Positions 7,201 through 13,266 of a stretch of DNA of 14,002 nt are shown piece after piece. Positions within the stretch are counted from its first letter, which is position 1. The number at the start of each line of letters is the position of its first letter. The notes under the pieces are model-generated. The model worked only from the letters and a program-made list of their open reading frames with translations, searched no databases and was not told where the DNA came from. The stretch spans positions 1 to 14,002 of the forward strand of contig DLRK01000149.1 in assembly GCA_002501065.1 (NCBI GenBank). Reading direction: 5' to 3'. Source of the stretch: Akkermansiaceae bacterium UBA7890 (GTDB lineage Bacteria; Verrucomicrobiota; Verrucomicrobiia; Verrucomicrobiales; Akkermansiaceae). The position numbers and the translations under genes were made by a program.

Positions 7201-9155
7201 ATCCCGCCGTGCGAACGGCGCAAATCGAACTCTCTGAACTGGCTGACGGCACCTACACCGTCTTCGCGGAAGGGCGCACCTTTGCCGGGGTCTGGCAATC
7301 CACTCCGACCGCATCCCGGAGCTGGACGGTCGATTCAACCCTCTCCCGTCTCGTCATCAACGAGGTTCTCGCCGACAACGACGGAGCAATCGCGCACGAG
7401 GGCACCTTCCCCGACATCATCGAACTCTGCAATTCAGGTTCATCTCCCGTGGATCTTGCCGGAATGAGCCTCTCTGACAACCCCGACTCTCCCGACGAGT
7501 TCACCTTCCCCGCGGGAACTACCCTCGCCCCCGGCGATTTCCTTGTCCTCTTCGCCGACGATCCCAACGGCACCTCGGGCATCCATCTTCAATTTTCACT
7601 CAGCGCTTCTGGAGAAGGTGTCTATCTGTTTGATGCCCAGGCCCGCGGCCGGGTCCTGCTCGACTCCATCGAATTCGGTCCCCAGGTCCCCGGTTTCTCC
7701 ATCGGCCGGAATCGCGGCGGTGACCAGTGGACCCTCAACGTCCCCACCCCCGGCGCCCCGAACGTCGAACAACCTGCCGGAAATTCCGCTACTCTGCGTA
7801 TCAACGAATGGATGACCGAAGGCGATGTCCTTTACCGGGACGACTGGTTTGAAATCCACAACCCTGACCCGCTCCCGGTAGCCCTGGCAGAATTCAGTGT
7901 GAGTGATCATCCTGATAACCCACAGCACCACGCCTTTCCCCCCCTCAGCTTCATCGCCGGAAACGGCTTCCTCAAGCTCATTGCAGACCGCGATGTGTCC
8001 GCCGGGCCTGATCATGTCCCCTTCGCCCTCGACGCGGATGAAGACCGTCTCTCACTCTTCAATCCCGATGGCAGGATGATCGACCAGGTCATCTTCGGAC
8101 CACAGGCCTCGGACATCTCACAGGGACGCTGGGACCCTTCCGCCACGGGACTCGGCTACTTCACCCTTCCTACCGGTGGACTTGAGAACAGCCGCGAAGG
8201 GCAGTCGGGCATCCCCGGTTTCGACAATGCTCTCGCCCTCCTGCGGCACCTCCGCATTTCCGAGATCATGTACGAGCCCCGGGGCGGTACACCATACGAG
8301 TTCATCGAGCTCAGAAACACCGGACCGGTGATCCTCGATCTCACCGGATTGCGCTTCACCGACGGGATCTCCTTCACCTTCCCCCCCCTGACCCTTGGCC
8401 CGGGCGAAGAGGTTCTCGTCGTCGGGGATCTCTCCGCCTTCGAGTCCCGCTACGGAACGGCACTCAACGTGGCCGGAGTCTTCGGCGGAAATCTGGACAA
8501 CGACGGCGAAAGGATTGTCCTCTCCCTGCCCCTTCCCTTTGACGCGGCCGTCCTGCGCTTCACCTTCGATCCCATCTGGTGGCCCTCCACCGCCGGCGCC
8601 GGCCGCTCGCTGGAACTGCGCGAACCCCTCCCCGCCGCCCGTGACTTCGACTTGAGATCCAGCTGGGAGCCCAGTGACCAGGTCGATGGAACCCCGAACG
8701 GGGGCGCCATTCTCATCCCCACTGAATTCCAGGCCTGGCTCGCCTTCTACGGGCTGACTTCTCTTGAGGATGGTGACCACGACAGCCTTGTGGCCCTCAT
8801 GGAATTCAGCCTCGGCCTGGATCCGCTCCTCGATCTGGGAATCAATGGTCCCGTCTCCCTCCCGGCGGTCACCCGTTCCATCGATGGTCGCACGGTCATT
8901 TCCTTCGCTCTTCCCGTAAATGCGACTGTCACCGACGGCTATGGGGCAACTGACATCGTTTACACGGTGGAAACCTCCGGCGATCTCATGAACTGGAACG
9001 CCCTGCTCACCAAGACTGATGAAACCTCCTTTACCGGTCCCGGCACCCTGATCGAGAATCCGCCCTTCAATGGACGCGTGCGCGTGAGCATTACCGATGA
9101 CCAGGCCGGTCTCCTTCAACGCTTCATCCGGCTGAAGGTGGACTATATCCCCTGA
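1224..9155 (+). CDS. Giant secreted multidomain protein: lamin-tail, CotH-kinase-like, jelly-roll and beta-helix domains
   Basis: One unbroken frame of 2643 codons. Residues 1-29 form a signal peptide. Order of domains (approximate): lamin-tail domain 1 (30-200, starting DPVINEIF); Ig-like domain (214-303); CotH-kinase-like domain (333-708) with GNREGG (575-580), GDDYGLYR (586-593) and the metal-site motif HDLD (605-608); beta-sandwich linker (709-885); jelly-roll, galactose-binding-like domain (890-1068) with WNYLDDGSDQG and ITTYFRKHF; right-handed beta-helix 1 (about 1105-1500) with RAGHSPRGGH (1202-1211) and CEDDGIDTLD (1320-1329); beta-helix 2 (about 1510-1940); Ig-like domain (1945-2035); lamin-tail domains 2, 3 and 4 (from 2042, 2191 and 2343, each opening with I-N/S-E); and a C-terminal module with FQAWLAFYGL (2502-2511), an EF-hand-like loop DGDHDSLVALME (2516-2527) and an SGDLMNW segment. 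CotH proteins phosphorylate secreted proteins; lamin-tail and helix domains suggest binding to surfaces or polysaccharides. I recall similar unstudied proteins in Verrucomicrobia and Planctomycetes. There is no membrane anchor or PEP-CTERM tail. No Shine-Dalgarno precedes the ATG; the signal peptide fixes the start. Neighbouring genes give no functional hint. Confidence 0.95.
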   Translation: MQQFAALPQRRASSLFPVALLALVLPVTADPVINEIFYHEDHGINPENVLTEWIELHNPTPAALDLSNWTLSRGVSYVFPPGTNLPANGYLVVAADTPAFNAAHPGIDNGTNVFGPWIGRLQNSGETIELEDAAGRRADRVQYADEGDWAIRARGPLDNGHEGWTWVAAHDGGGSSLELINPTLSNNRGQNWASSAVAGGSPGAVNSVASGSGAPLILNVRHEPVIPRSSDTVVITAELEHATITQPPTLHWRADDQESWSSQDLIDNGRGELNAEIPGHPDGTVIEFYLSTSNGVTERTWPGPTQPSGEQEANALIQFDNSYDPTAPWVPGAQPKYRIIMTEDERAELDDIGDDSESPRDEEDSNAEMNCTFIVEDGTGLALRYLSSVRNRGASSRNPPPNNFLVKFRSDEAWNGHPSIKFNARYPHSQVLGSWYFRHGGVETANASAALLRINGEDLARSGSNMYGSYARVESFGSAYTENHWPLDPDGNFYQVRDDEDSNEEGDLRYEGPDPDSYRDTYFKHTNQSEDDWSDLIALTNALNNAPEETYLQEVGQVLNIDQWLTYFALDTLAGNREGGLITSKGDDYGLYRGVKDPRFLLVPHDLDTVFNLGNTTVNTDRSLWSFDDLPGLTRFFQNDEIIHRYYARLLELLNGAFDPTVIHPMIDELLDDWVSENEIEDARDWATGRLDDARNRIPDSFAADCALPFESGFFRTTDGTAQFSGDFRAGRVLSVLLNGVEANRTQRSGAWQFEVTPGDTFFNPGLNRVVVQCFSGPAGTGSVIDQTFLDVWNDTGTTTDVSGTLVGEIPVGSLKIVTRDSYLPSHPVLVRLEFRDPDGSFNRNLWESTATLTSDVQGVTLTPDTVTIRNGLGSALVKIAGGAGGIQSNLINTGEIWNYLDDGSDQGTSWRDQEFNDDSWRSGPAELGYGDNDEATEVRFGPDEDNDENDEDNKHITTYFRKHFTIADASQVIALDYRIKRDDGMALYLNGTVIGRDNLEADPDYLTEASNGSSQEDDFLDPGDLDFAAEDIHTLLVDGTNTIAVEMHQDDGQSSDISFDFELTAAMPATNPGNLTITATAAQQQARKTLTSLHDQAVTPVSGTLPGTSTAWDGIVQLTGDTTVPVGHTLTIDPGTLILVDGDPTNEGTEGRDLIVQGHIEAAGTETRPITFTSSADNAPWGQILFDNSQSARFRFSNIHRAGHSPRGGHTDHGRVLRIMGSDVTFENCTISDNRGKVGQTDSQGGSDSVMTFRECHWARSVTGIETFNTGVLMEDCWITDMLGQYREDGVTDDNDAIYLHGAGPGQSITLRRLVVANCEDDGIDTLDADLLVEDSLSRNVADKGMSMLGGTATVRHSLFTACDIGFSAKNDANAILRFCTITDNGSMGLQVENKNGNDDPSFYDITNSIIWNNGEEIRTDYDPSDITVRHTLVGQPWPDAAGQDPSNLNTDPLFVGPEGNNYHLSASSPARDAADPALPPDPDGTNRDLGRHPYDNVFDGAGSEIRWLAANGPYRITSDATVPAGNNLVIEAGANLYFEPGTRLIVNGTIRMEGRPTMRVQLTSVPGAPLDDDPASDDLPPGPPKWDGIKIVDSMDPANRIAHVDIRNAQHREGSIGILRSQCVIDDVRFSGTYLRMIYTDDASVIIENCIFPDMFAPDEQAAALGLDNISEHIKGEGDIPGDGRYIIRNNRFGTNKGHNDVVDVVSGSRPEPIVQILDNYFAGARDEELDLGGDLYIAGNIFTNIFKDDETSDRGYANAISTGDRSNTTTMLARNIFWNVDHAISLKGESDTIFESNTVYKVHPDFVDTFDNNNIGSAINLFVPGDSSPTPAAAAYASSNIFLDIPRVFSNADMLTEDSTFRTPLEFFHNLVDPAIIDTSVGIEHPGETIYDLGTGNFTGLPLFVDPDNGDFSLLPGSPALNAGPLGKDLGALVSDQIRITGEPPAFTTSTSATLTVGGPGLFGYRYRVNDGPWSADLDIGNANGLVPGDPAVRTAQIELSELADGTYTVFAEGRTFAGVWQSTPTASRSWTVDSTLSRLVINEVLADNDGAIAHEGTFPDIIELCNSGSSPVDLAGMSLSDNPDSPDEFTFPAGTTLAPGDFLVLFADDPNGTSGIHLQFSLSASGEGVYLFDAQARGRVLLDSIEFGPQVPGFSIGRNRGGDQWTLNVPTPGAPNVEQPAGNSATLRINEWMTEGDVLYRDDWFEIHNPDPLPVALAEFSVSDHPDNPQHHAFPPLSFIAGNGFLKLIADRDVSAGPDHVPFALDADEDRLSLFNPDGRMIDQVIFGPQASDISQGRWDPSATGLGYFTLPTGGLENSREGQSGIPGFDNALALLRHLRISEIMYEPRGGTPYEFIELRNTGPVILDLTGLRFTDGISFTFPPLTLGPGEEVLVVGDLSAFESRYGTALNVAGVFGGNLDNDGERIVLSLPLPFDAAVLRFTFDPIWWPSTAGAGRSLELREPLPAARDFDLRSSWEPSDQVDGTPNGGAILIPTEFQAWLAFYGLTSLEDGDHDSLVALMEFSLGLDPLLDLGINGPVSLPAVTRSIDGRTVISFALPVNATVTDGYGATDIVYTVETSGDLMNWNALLTKTDETSFTGPGTLIENPPFNGRVRVSITDDQAGLLQRFIRLKVDYIP
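2418..2426. repeat. Nine-cytosine homopolymer inside the CotH-like domain
   Basis: Nine consecutive C encode P399-P401 in the giant gene (SSRNPPPNNF). Runs of this length are prone to slippage in replication and to sequencing error. The frame reads through intact here. A second run of eight C lies at 8381-8388 in lamin-tail domain 4. Confidence 0.6.
4053..4085 (+). repeat. In-frame acidic tandem repeat in the jelly-roll domain
   Basis: Imperfect tandem units of 9-12 bases (GACGAAGACAAC, GACGAGAAC, GACGAGGACAAC) encode DEDNDENDEDN, residues 944-954. They sit in a loop between FGP and KHITTYF, where from memory of related proteins the loop is much shorter. The unit length keeps the reading frame, so this looks like a local expansion of a surface loop. 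Aspartate-rich runs of this type can bind calcium, but no canonical calcium-loop spacing is present. Confidence 0.6.
7347..8701 (+). repeat. Three tandem lamin-tail domain repeats within the giant gene
   Basis: Three domains of roughly 140-155 residues follow each other (starting near residues 2042, 2191 and 2343). Each opens with a strand of the form L-x-I-N/S-E, continues with an 'ELxN' or 'EIHN' strand (IIELCNSG, WFEIHNPD, FIELRNTG) and a hydrophobic 'FTFP' or 'HAFP' edge, then a strand FLVLFAD, FLKLIAD or VLVVGD. These are the hallmarks of the Ig-like lamin-tail fold. The copies are strongly diverged in DNA sequence, so they are old duplications, not recent ones. The same fold also occurs once at the N-terminus (residues 30-200). 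Confidence 0.85.
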
Positions 9156-9158
9156 ACC

Positions 9159-9602
9159 CTACCGCCGGTTGCGATTCTGGTTGTAGCGCCGGTTCAATTC
9201 ACGGGCGCGCTCAGCCTGCTTCTTGTTGAACTCCCTGCGCTTCTCCTCCAGCTTGTTGTCGGCCTTGGCCGTGATCCGGCTCGCCTTGTAGACCGTGTCA
9301 GCCTCGCTCTTGCCGTAGCGGAGAACTCCCCCGGCAACCGACGCCTGCATCCCCGCCTTGAGATCGCCCAGGGAGGCCTTCCTGCCGTTTACCAAAATCC
9401 TGGTGAAGCTCGTGATCTTGTAGGTCTTCTTGCCCACTGTGACGCTGTCACCTCCCACTTTCCTGATGGTGGGCAACTCGGAGGCCGCTCCCTTGCGGGT
9501 CGGGGGCACGATCCTCCGTTTGTTCTTGTTGTCGCCGAAGGATGGGGCCGGAAGGAGAATGGCACCTGCCAGGATCAGCACGGAGGCACGGAACATCTTC
9601 AT
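9159..9602 (-). CDS. Small, strongly basic secreted protein with DUF5666-like core
   Basis: 147 residues. A signal peptide (MKMFRASVLILAGAILLPAPSFG, residues 1-23) directs export. Residues 50-112 (VTVGKKTYKITSFTRILVNG, then LGDLKAGMQASV) resemble the small beta-barrel repeat annotated as DUF5666: a 'value' strand, a 'T-x-I' strand, then 'DLKxGxxVxV'. The tail from 117 (KLEEKRREFNKKQAERAREL) is a predicted charged helix ending in an Arg/Asn-rich stretch. By count there are 35 Lys/Arg against 12 Asp/Glu, so the protein is very basic. AAGGGT lies a short distance before the ATG, a plausible ribosome site; a second ATG two codons in is possible. Its stop is only 3 bases from the stop of the giant gene, which runs toward it. 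It lies downstream of, and in the same direction as, the methyltransferase gene. Function unknown; binding of nucleic acid, cell-wall polyanions or acidic proteins is possible. Confidence 0.82.
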   Translation of the reverse strand: MKMFRASVLILAGAILLPAPSFGDNKNKRRIVPPTRKGAASELPTIRKVGGDSVTVGKKTYKITSFTRILVNGRKASLGDLKAGMQASVAGGVLRYGKSEADTVYKASRITAKADNKLEEKRREFNKKQAERARELNRRYNQNRNRR

Positions 9603-9685
9603 TTGGACCCTTACTAGCGCTCTCCTGCCCTCCTTTCAATCCCGGATTCCAGAATCCATCGTCGCCCACCAGTCACAACCGACTG

Positions 9686-9699
9686 CAGGCAAATGCCTG
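9686..9699. repeat. Short inverted repeat CAGGCA-AA-TGCCTG between methyltransferase and basic-protein genes
   Basis: A perfect 6-base inverted repeat around two bases lies in the 119-base gap downstream of the methyltransferase stop. The two-base centre is too tight for a stable hairpin without opening a pair, and no T-run follows on the minus strand, so it is a weak terminator candidate; it could equally be a protein-binding site for the following gene. Confidence 0.25.
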
Positions 9700-9721
9700 G
9701 AGAGCTCCTGGACCGCTGGCG

Positions 9722-10756
9722 CTAGGGCCTGACTGCCGTGATCGCGCTGCGGTCTCCCCCCGTCTCAAATTGCTGCACATATGCAAACCCCACGCCCTCC
9801 ATGATCTCACGGATTTCAGCGACTCCGTAACAACGTCCCTGCGTAATGGTAACGAGGACGGTCGAATATTCCGCCACCGCACGCGGACCGTTCTTGTCCT
9901 CGTTGAGGAAGGTCTCGTGAGCCACCACCAGTCCACCACTCGGCAGGGAATTGTATGACTTGCGTAGAAGGGCCTCTACTTCCGGCAGGTCCCAGTCATG
10001 CAGCACGTTTGAAAGCAGGTGGACATCATGATCGTCCGGATAGGAATCCCGGAACATGTCACCCTCGGCCACTCCAATCCGGTGACTCAGCTCTCTCTCT
10101 GAAATCGCGCTTTCCGCGATTTTTCCCACCGGGTTTTTTTCGAACACGGTGGCACTCAGCCCCTCGTTGGCTGCCACCAGGCAACAGGCATAGATTCCCG
10201 ACCCCCCTCCGATGTCCAACAGTCGGGTTCGCCCGGACAGATCCAGTTCCCCGGCCAGTTTCTGCCCGAGAAATACACCCCGGCAATCCATCGCAGCAGT
10301 GAACATCCGGGCGAATTCCGCGGACTCCATGGCCTCGTGCCAATCTGCTTCGGCCATTTCACTCTCCCAGTTGCCCGGCTTGCCCGTTCGCATCACGGTC
10401 AACACCTCCTTCACCACCGGGCGATCTTCCAGCGAGGCGTAGTAGGGGCCCAGTGCCCAGGGAGAATCACGGCCCAGGTGCTCCCTGCACAGTTCAGTGG
10501 CTGAAAACCGATCCCCCTCTCTCTCCACCAGACCATTCGCACAGGCCAGCGTCATAAGCACGTCCGCAGGTCGCTCATGAATCCGGCAATGCTCACAGAT
10601 CTCCTCCAGACTCGCGGGAGATTCCGTCAACCAGCTGAACAGATCGAGATGCACGATCGCACAGGCCAGGAAGTCCGCCGCATAAATTCCGTCGCGATAA
10701 CGCAGGAGCGGAGTGGGATCCGACTTGGGGTGCTCCGTAAGATCAAAGGATGCCAT
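9722..10756 (-). CDS. SAM-dependent O-methyltransferase, acetylserotonin/COMT type
   Basis: 344 residues from the ATG at 10756, typical for the family (330-370). Residues 14-100 form the winged-helix dimerisation domain that builds the active site across two subunits. The catalytic Rossmann domain follows: LLDIGGGSGIYA (179-190) is motif I, the glycine-rich S-adenosylmethionine loop; E206 in TVFEKNP is the expected acidic ribose contact; HLLSNVLHDWD (246-256) contains H253, which aligns with the catalytic base of plant and bacterial O-methyltransferases; SLPSGGLVVAHE (270-281) is the usual next strand. It should transfer a methyl group from SAM to a hydroxyl on a small, often aromatic, molecule; the substrate is unknown. 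No biosynthetic cluster surrounds it. The frame also offers a GTG ten codons earlier at 10786; neither start has a clear ribosome site. The DedA-like gene precedes it on the same strand after about 130 bases. Confidence 0.92.
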   Translation of the reverse strand: MASFDLTEHPKSDPTPLLRYRDGIYAADFLACAIVHLDLFSWLTESPASLEEICEHCRIHERPADVLMTLACANGLVEREGDRFSATELCREHLGRDSPWALGPYYASLEDRPVVKEVLTVMRTGKPGNWESEMAEADWHEAMESAEFARMFTAAMDCRGVFLGQKLAGELDLSGRTRLLDIGGGSGIYACCLVAANEGLSATVFEKNPVGKIAESAISERELSHRIGVAEGDMFRDSYPDDHDVHLLSNVLHDWDLPEVEALLRKSYNSLPSGGLVVAHETFLNEDKNGPRAVAEYSTVLVTITQGRCYGVAEIREIMEGVGFAYVQQFETGGDRSAITAVRP

Positions 10757-10780
10757 TTCGCCGGGGACTAGAGACCAGGG

Positions 10781-10795
10781 TGCCACTACTTGGCA
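10781..10795. repeat. Inverted repeat TGCCA-CTACT-TGGCA upstream of the methyltransferase
   Basis: A perfect 5-base stem with a 5-base spacer lies 25-39 bases before the ATG of the methyltransferase gene and overlaps its alternative GTG start. The position suits an operator or a leader hairpin, but the arms are short. Confidence 0.25.
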
Positions 10796-10845
10796 AGAAC
10801 CGGCTCCACGAAGTCATCCTGCATAAAGCCTGGCCCTTTCCCACT

Positions 10846-10874
10846 GCTCCCTCCTGCTGCCTGACACAGGGAGC
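10846..10874 (-). terminator. Stem-loop just after the DedA-like gene
   Basis: GCTCCCT (10846-10852) and AGGGAGC (10868-10874) are a perfect 7-base inverted repeat with a 15-base loop, starting 11 bases past the stop codon of the DedA-like gene on the minus strand. No T-run follows, so classical intrinsic termination is uncertain; it may stabilise the 3' end or give partial termination before the methyltransferase gene. Confidence 0.4.
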
Positions 10875-10885
10875 CCGTCCATGCC

Positions 10886-11578
10886 TCACCCGGCAGGATC
10901 GGTAGTTCCACCGCCTCTCTCTCCGGAATGGCCAGCCGAAGCGGCCCTCCGGCGCATTACAACCGGTCCAATGACAGCCCAGAGCAATGGGGGAAGTCCC
11001 GCGCTCAAAACAAGAGCAACCGCAGGATGCTCGTGCCCCCACTGCCCGATTGCCGCGAAGGTGAACCCCAGGGGCAGGCTTCCACATCCCAGCGCCATGA
11101 GAAACCGGCGGAAGGGCATCCGCACCAACCCGGCGAGACAGGCAATCACCTCGGGCATGATCGGAAGCCAGCGTGAGAGAGCCACCATCCAACCACCGGC
11201 CTTGCCTCCGAACAGTTCTTCGCCCCTGGCCAGATCCTCCTTGCCCGCAATCCACTCCGCCGCCGGTCGCCCCAGCTTCCAGCAGAGCCCGTAGGCCAGA
11301 ATTCCAGACAACATCGATCCCGTTACCGCAAACACCCCTCCCAGCCATGGCCCATAGACGTAGCCCAGGGCCGACATCACGATCGTCCCCGGAATGGGGA
11401 GGACCAGGTCCGAGAGCAGTAGTCCGATTCCACCCAGCCACGCCCAGGGTCTCCCCAGATCCATCAGCCAGGTGTTCGTCTTCTCCACGTCGAAACGATC
11501 AGCGAACTGGTCACCCCAGAACACGAAAGGCGCCAGCACAAGCACCGCCAGGATCAAAAAGAGACAGAAAAAACGCAC
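10886..11578 (-). CDS. DedA/TVP38-TMEM64-type (VTT domain) inner-membrane protein
   Basis: 230 residues and strongly hydrophobic. Residues 1-20 form the first membrane helix. The VTT/SNARE-associated core spans about 45-180: the re-entrant LPIPGTIVMSALGYVYGP (60-77), a helix GVFAVTGSMLSGILAYGLCW, the amphipathic stretch with LFGGKAGGWM, and SRWLPIMPEVIACLAGL (135-151) with R136 and P139, the conserved arginine-proline region of this family. A final helix (185-207) is followed by a polar tail. Family members are linked to membrane-potential maintenance and to transbilayer movement of undecaprenyl phosphate and phospholipids; which of these applies cannot be read here. The start is a GTG: an in-frame TAG at 11606-11608 lies nine codons upstream and no ATG or TTG falls between. 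No Shine-Dalgarno is visible. It is divergent from the FMN-binding protein gene, sharing a 104-base upstream region. Confidence 0.9.
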   Translation of the reverse strand: MRFFCLFLILAVLVLAPFVFWGDQFADRFDVEKTNTWLMDLGRPWAWLGGIGLLLSDLVLPIPGTIVMSALGYVYGPWLGGVFAVTGSMLSGILAYGLCWKLGRPAAEWIAGKEDLARGEELFGGKAGGWMVALSRWLPIMPEVIACLAGLVRMPFRRFLMALGCGSLPLGFTFAAIGQWGHEHPAVALVLSAGLPPLLWAVIGPVVMRRRAASAGHSGERGGGTTDPAG

Positions 11579-11682
11579 GGAATAACGCGATTGGTCGCCA
11601 CCATCCTAGCGCTATTCCCCGAGGAAGTCACGGATTCCGCTCGCGATCTCTTTCCACCCGGCGATAAACTCCTCTGCAAACG

Positions 11683-12147
11683 ATGTCCAAGCCCAGTCCC
11701 GAACCCTTTGAGCTCTCCGAACTTCCCGCTCTCGCGCGCGGGGTCATCAAGGAGGCCAAATTCCCCATGCTGGCCAGCATGGATGGCGATCAACCCCGCC
11801 TGCGCCCCATTTCTCCCGTGCGTACGGATGGCTATAACGTCTATATAGCCAACCTGCGCAGCTACCACAAGACGGGCGAGATCGAGACCAACCCCAAGGT
11901 GGAGCTATGCTATCTCTCCCCCGATCATGACCAGCTCCGAATCACCGGAGTGGCCCATCCGCTCGGCGAAAGTGAGCAATCCCTCATCAATGAGATATGG
12001 GAAGAGAATCCCCTCCTTCGCCAGTACCTCGGCATGAGTGACAACCCCGAGTTGATCATCTACCGCATCGTGGCCCACCGCGTGCGCTTCATGCGTGAAT
12101 GGGCTCTGAACTACCACGATGTGCCCCTGCCCATCGACATAGGCTAG
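11683..12147 (+). CDS. Pyridoxamine 5'-phosphate oxidase-like FMN-binding split-barrel protein
   Basis: 154 residues, the normal length of the small 'general stress protein 26'-like branch of the split-barrel flavin family. After a helical start (LSELPALARGVIKEAKF), the first barrel strands read PMLASMDGDQPRLRPISPV (28-46), where R41 and the following strand form the usual flavin phosphate contact. YNVYIANLRSYHKTGEI (51-67) and NPKVELCYLSPDHDQLRITG (70-89) are the following conserved strands; a hydrophobic strand LIIYRIVAHRVRFM closes the barrel. The likely role is FMN- or F420/heme-dependent redox chemistry or stress protection. True pyridoxine synthesis is unlikely because the protein is shorter than PdxH and I do not see its C-terminal motif. 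The ATG at 11683 has no clear ribosome site. Its stop is 36 bases from the stop of the convergent aldo/keto reductase gene. Confidence 0.9.
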   Translation: MSKPSPEPFELSELPALARGVIKEAKFPMLASMDGDQPRLRPISPVRTDGYNVYIANLRSYHKTGEIETNPKVELCYLSPDHDQLRITGVAHPLGESEQSLINEIWEENPLLRQYLGMSDNPELIIYRIVAHRVRFMREWALNYHDVPLPIDIG

Positions 12148-12183
12148 GGAAACGGGGCGGCAGGGAAGACTCCGGGGCGGGGG

Positions 12184-13188
12184 CTACACCCACCCCTGGC
12201 TCGTGTCCCCGAGGGTAGCCAGCTTCTCCTCCCGGACCCGCAGGGCTCCCTCGATGAGATCGAGTTCCTCCTGTGTCAGAACCCAGTCTCCTCCCCCCAC
12301 TGTCTGCTCGATCTGTGACGGCTTGCGCACGCCCACGATGGCCGAGGTCACTTCCCGCCGGCGCAGCACCCAGGCCAGCGGCAACTGAGCCATGGGACGA
12401 CCCGCTCCCTCCGCAATCGGGCGAATGGTTTCCACCACTTCCAGGTTGAGGTCCAGTTGCGGGGGGGTGAACTTGGGATCGCGGCTGCGGTGATCCTTGT
12501 CCGAGAGAGCCTGTGCCCGTTCCCGGGTGAAAGCCCCGGTCAGCAGTCCCTTCATCATTGGGCTGTAGCACACCACTCCCACTCCCTTTTCTCCACCGTA
12601 GGGGAGTCGGTCCTCCTCGACCTCCCGGTTCAGCATGCTGTAGGGAGGTTGCAGGGAAGCCACCGGGTGAATCGGTTGCAGACGCTCCATCTGCTCCACC
12701 CCGTGATTGGACACCCCGATCTCGCGAATCTTGCCCGCCTCCTTCAGTCTGGCCATGGCCGTCCAGGCTTCCTCGATGTCTTCATCGGGATCGGGCCAGT
12801 GGATCTGGTAGAGGTCGATGCACTCCACGCCCAGGCGTCGCAGGCTGGCCTCGCATTCCGCCACCACGCTTTCACTTTTCAACCGCCCCATGACGGTCCC
12901 GTCCTCGCGCATGATGCGTCCGCACTTGGTGGCCACAATGGGACGCTCCGGTCCCGGAATCTCCCGCAGGGCCTTCCCCACCAGCTCTTCACTGGCCCCA
13001 TCCCCGTAAATCGCCGCGGTATCGATCCAGTTCACCCCCAGTTCCACTCCCTTCAGGATACCCTCGATCGCCTCCTGCTCGTCCTGGTCACCCCACCCGA
13101 AGGACCAATCACCCCCTCCAATGGCCCAGGTCCCGATCCCGATTGTGGTCAACTCCAGTTCGCTGTTACCCAAACCTCTCCTCTGCAT
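12184..13188 (-). CDS. Aldo/keto reductase, IolS/AKR11-like
   Basis: 334 residues, standard for the (beta/alpha)8 NADPH-dependent aldo/keto reductases. The N-terminus MQRRGLGNSELELTTIGIGT is the typical beta-hairpin entry. The catalytic tetrad is complete: D56 and Y61 in VNWIDTAAIYGDGASEE, K88 in IVATKCG and H130 in DLYQIHWPD. Later barrel strands are also typical: GVSNHGVEQM (158-167), LQPPYSMLNREVE (179-191), GVVCYSPMMKGLLTG (204-218) and the cofactor-binding region TSAIVGVRKPSQIEQTVG (281-298). The protein should reduce carbonyl compounds or oxidise alcohols in the cytoplasm; the substrate is unknown. The frame stays open upstream to 13686, but conservation begins at the ATG at 13188; a further ATG at 13257 would add 23 residues unlike the family. 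No clear ribosome site is seen before 13188. It faces the FMN-binding gene and diverges from the small ORF at 13267. Confidence 0.94.
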   Translation of the reverse strand: MQRRGLGNSELELTTIGIGTWAIGGGDWSFGWGDQDEQEAIEGILKGVELGVNWIDTAAIYGDGASEELVGKALREIPGPERPIVATKCGRIMREDGTVMGRLKSESVVAECEASLRRLGVECIDLYQIHWPDPDEDIEEAWTAMARLKEAGKIREIGVSNHGVEQMERLQPIHPVASLQPPYSMLNREVEEDRLPYGGEKGVGVVCYSPMMKGLLTGAFTRERAQALSDKDHRSRDPKFTPPQLDLNLEVVETIRPIAEGAGRPMAQLPLAWVLRRREVTSAIVGVRKPSQIEQTVGGGDWVLTQEELDLIEGALRVREEKLATLGDTSQGWV

Positions 13189-13266
13189 GGTGCGAAAGAA
13201 CTGTTCCACGTCTGAACTGTCAACGCTTTCGCTTTTCCATCTTTGCAGCTTTGCCATACTTCCATC

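Noticed and set aside
1224..9155. A frameshift or gene fusion error in the giant gene
   Set aside because: The frame is unbroken, domains follow each other with normal linkers, and homologous architectures of this kind are remembered from the same phyla, so no break or artificial join is indicated.
12461..12467. Seven-G run in the aldo/keto reductase gene as a slippage site
   Set aside because: It is shorter than the tracts in the giant gene, and a switchable housekeeping reductase is not expected.
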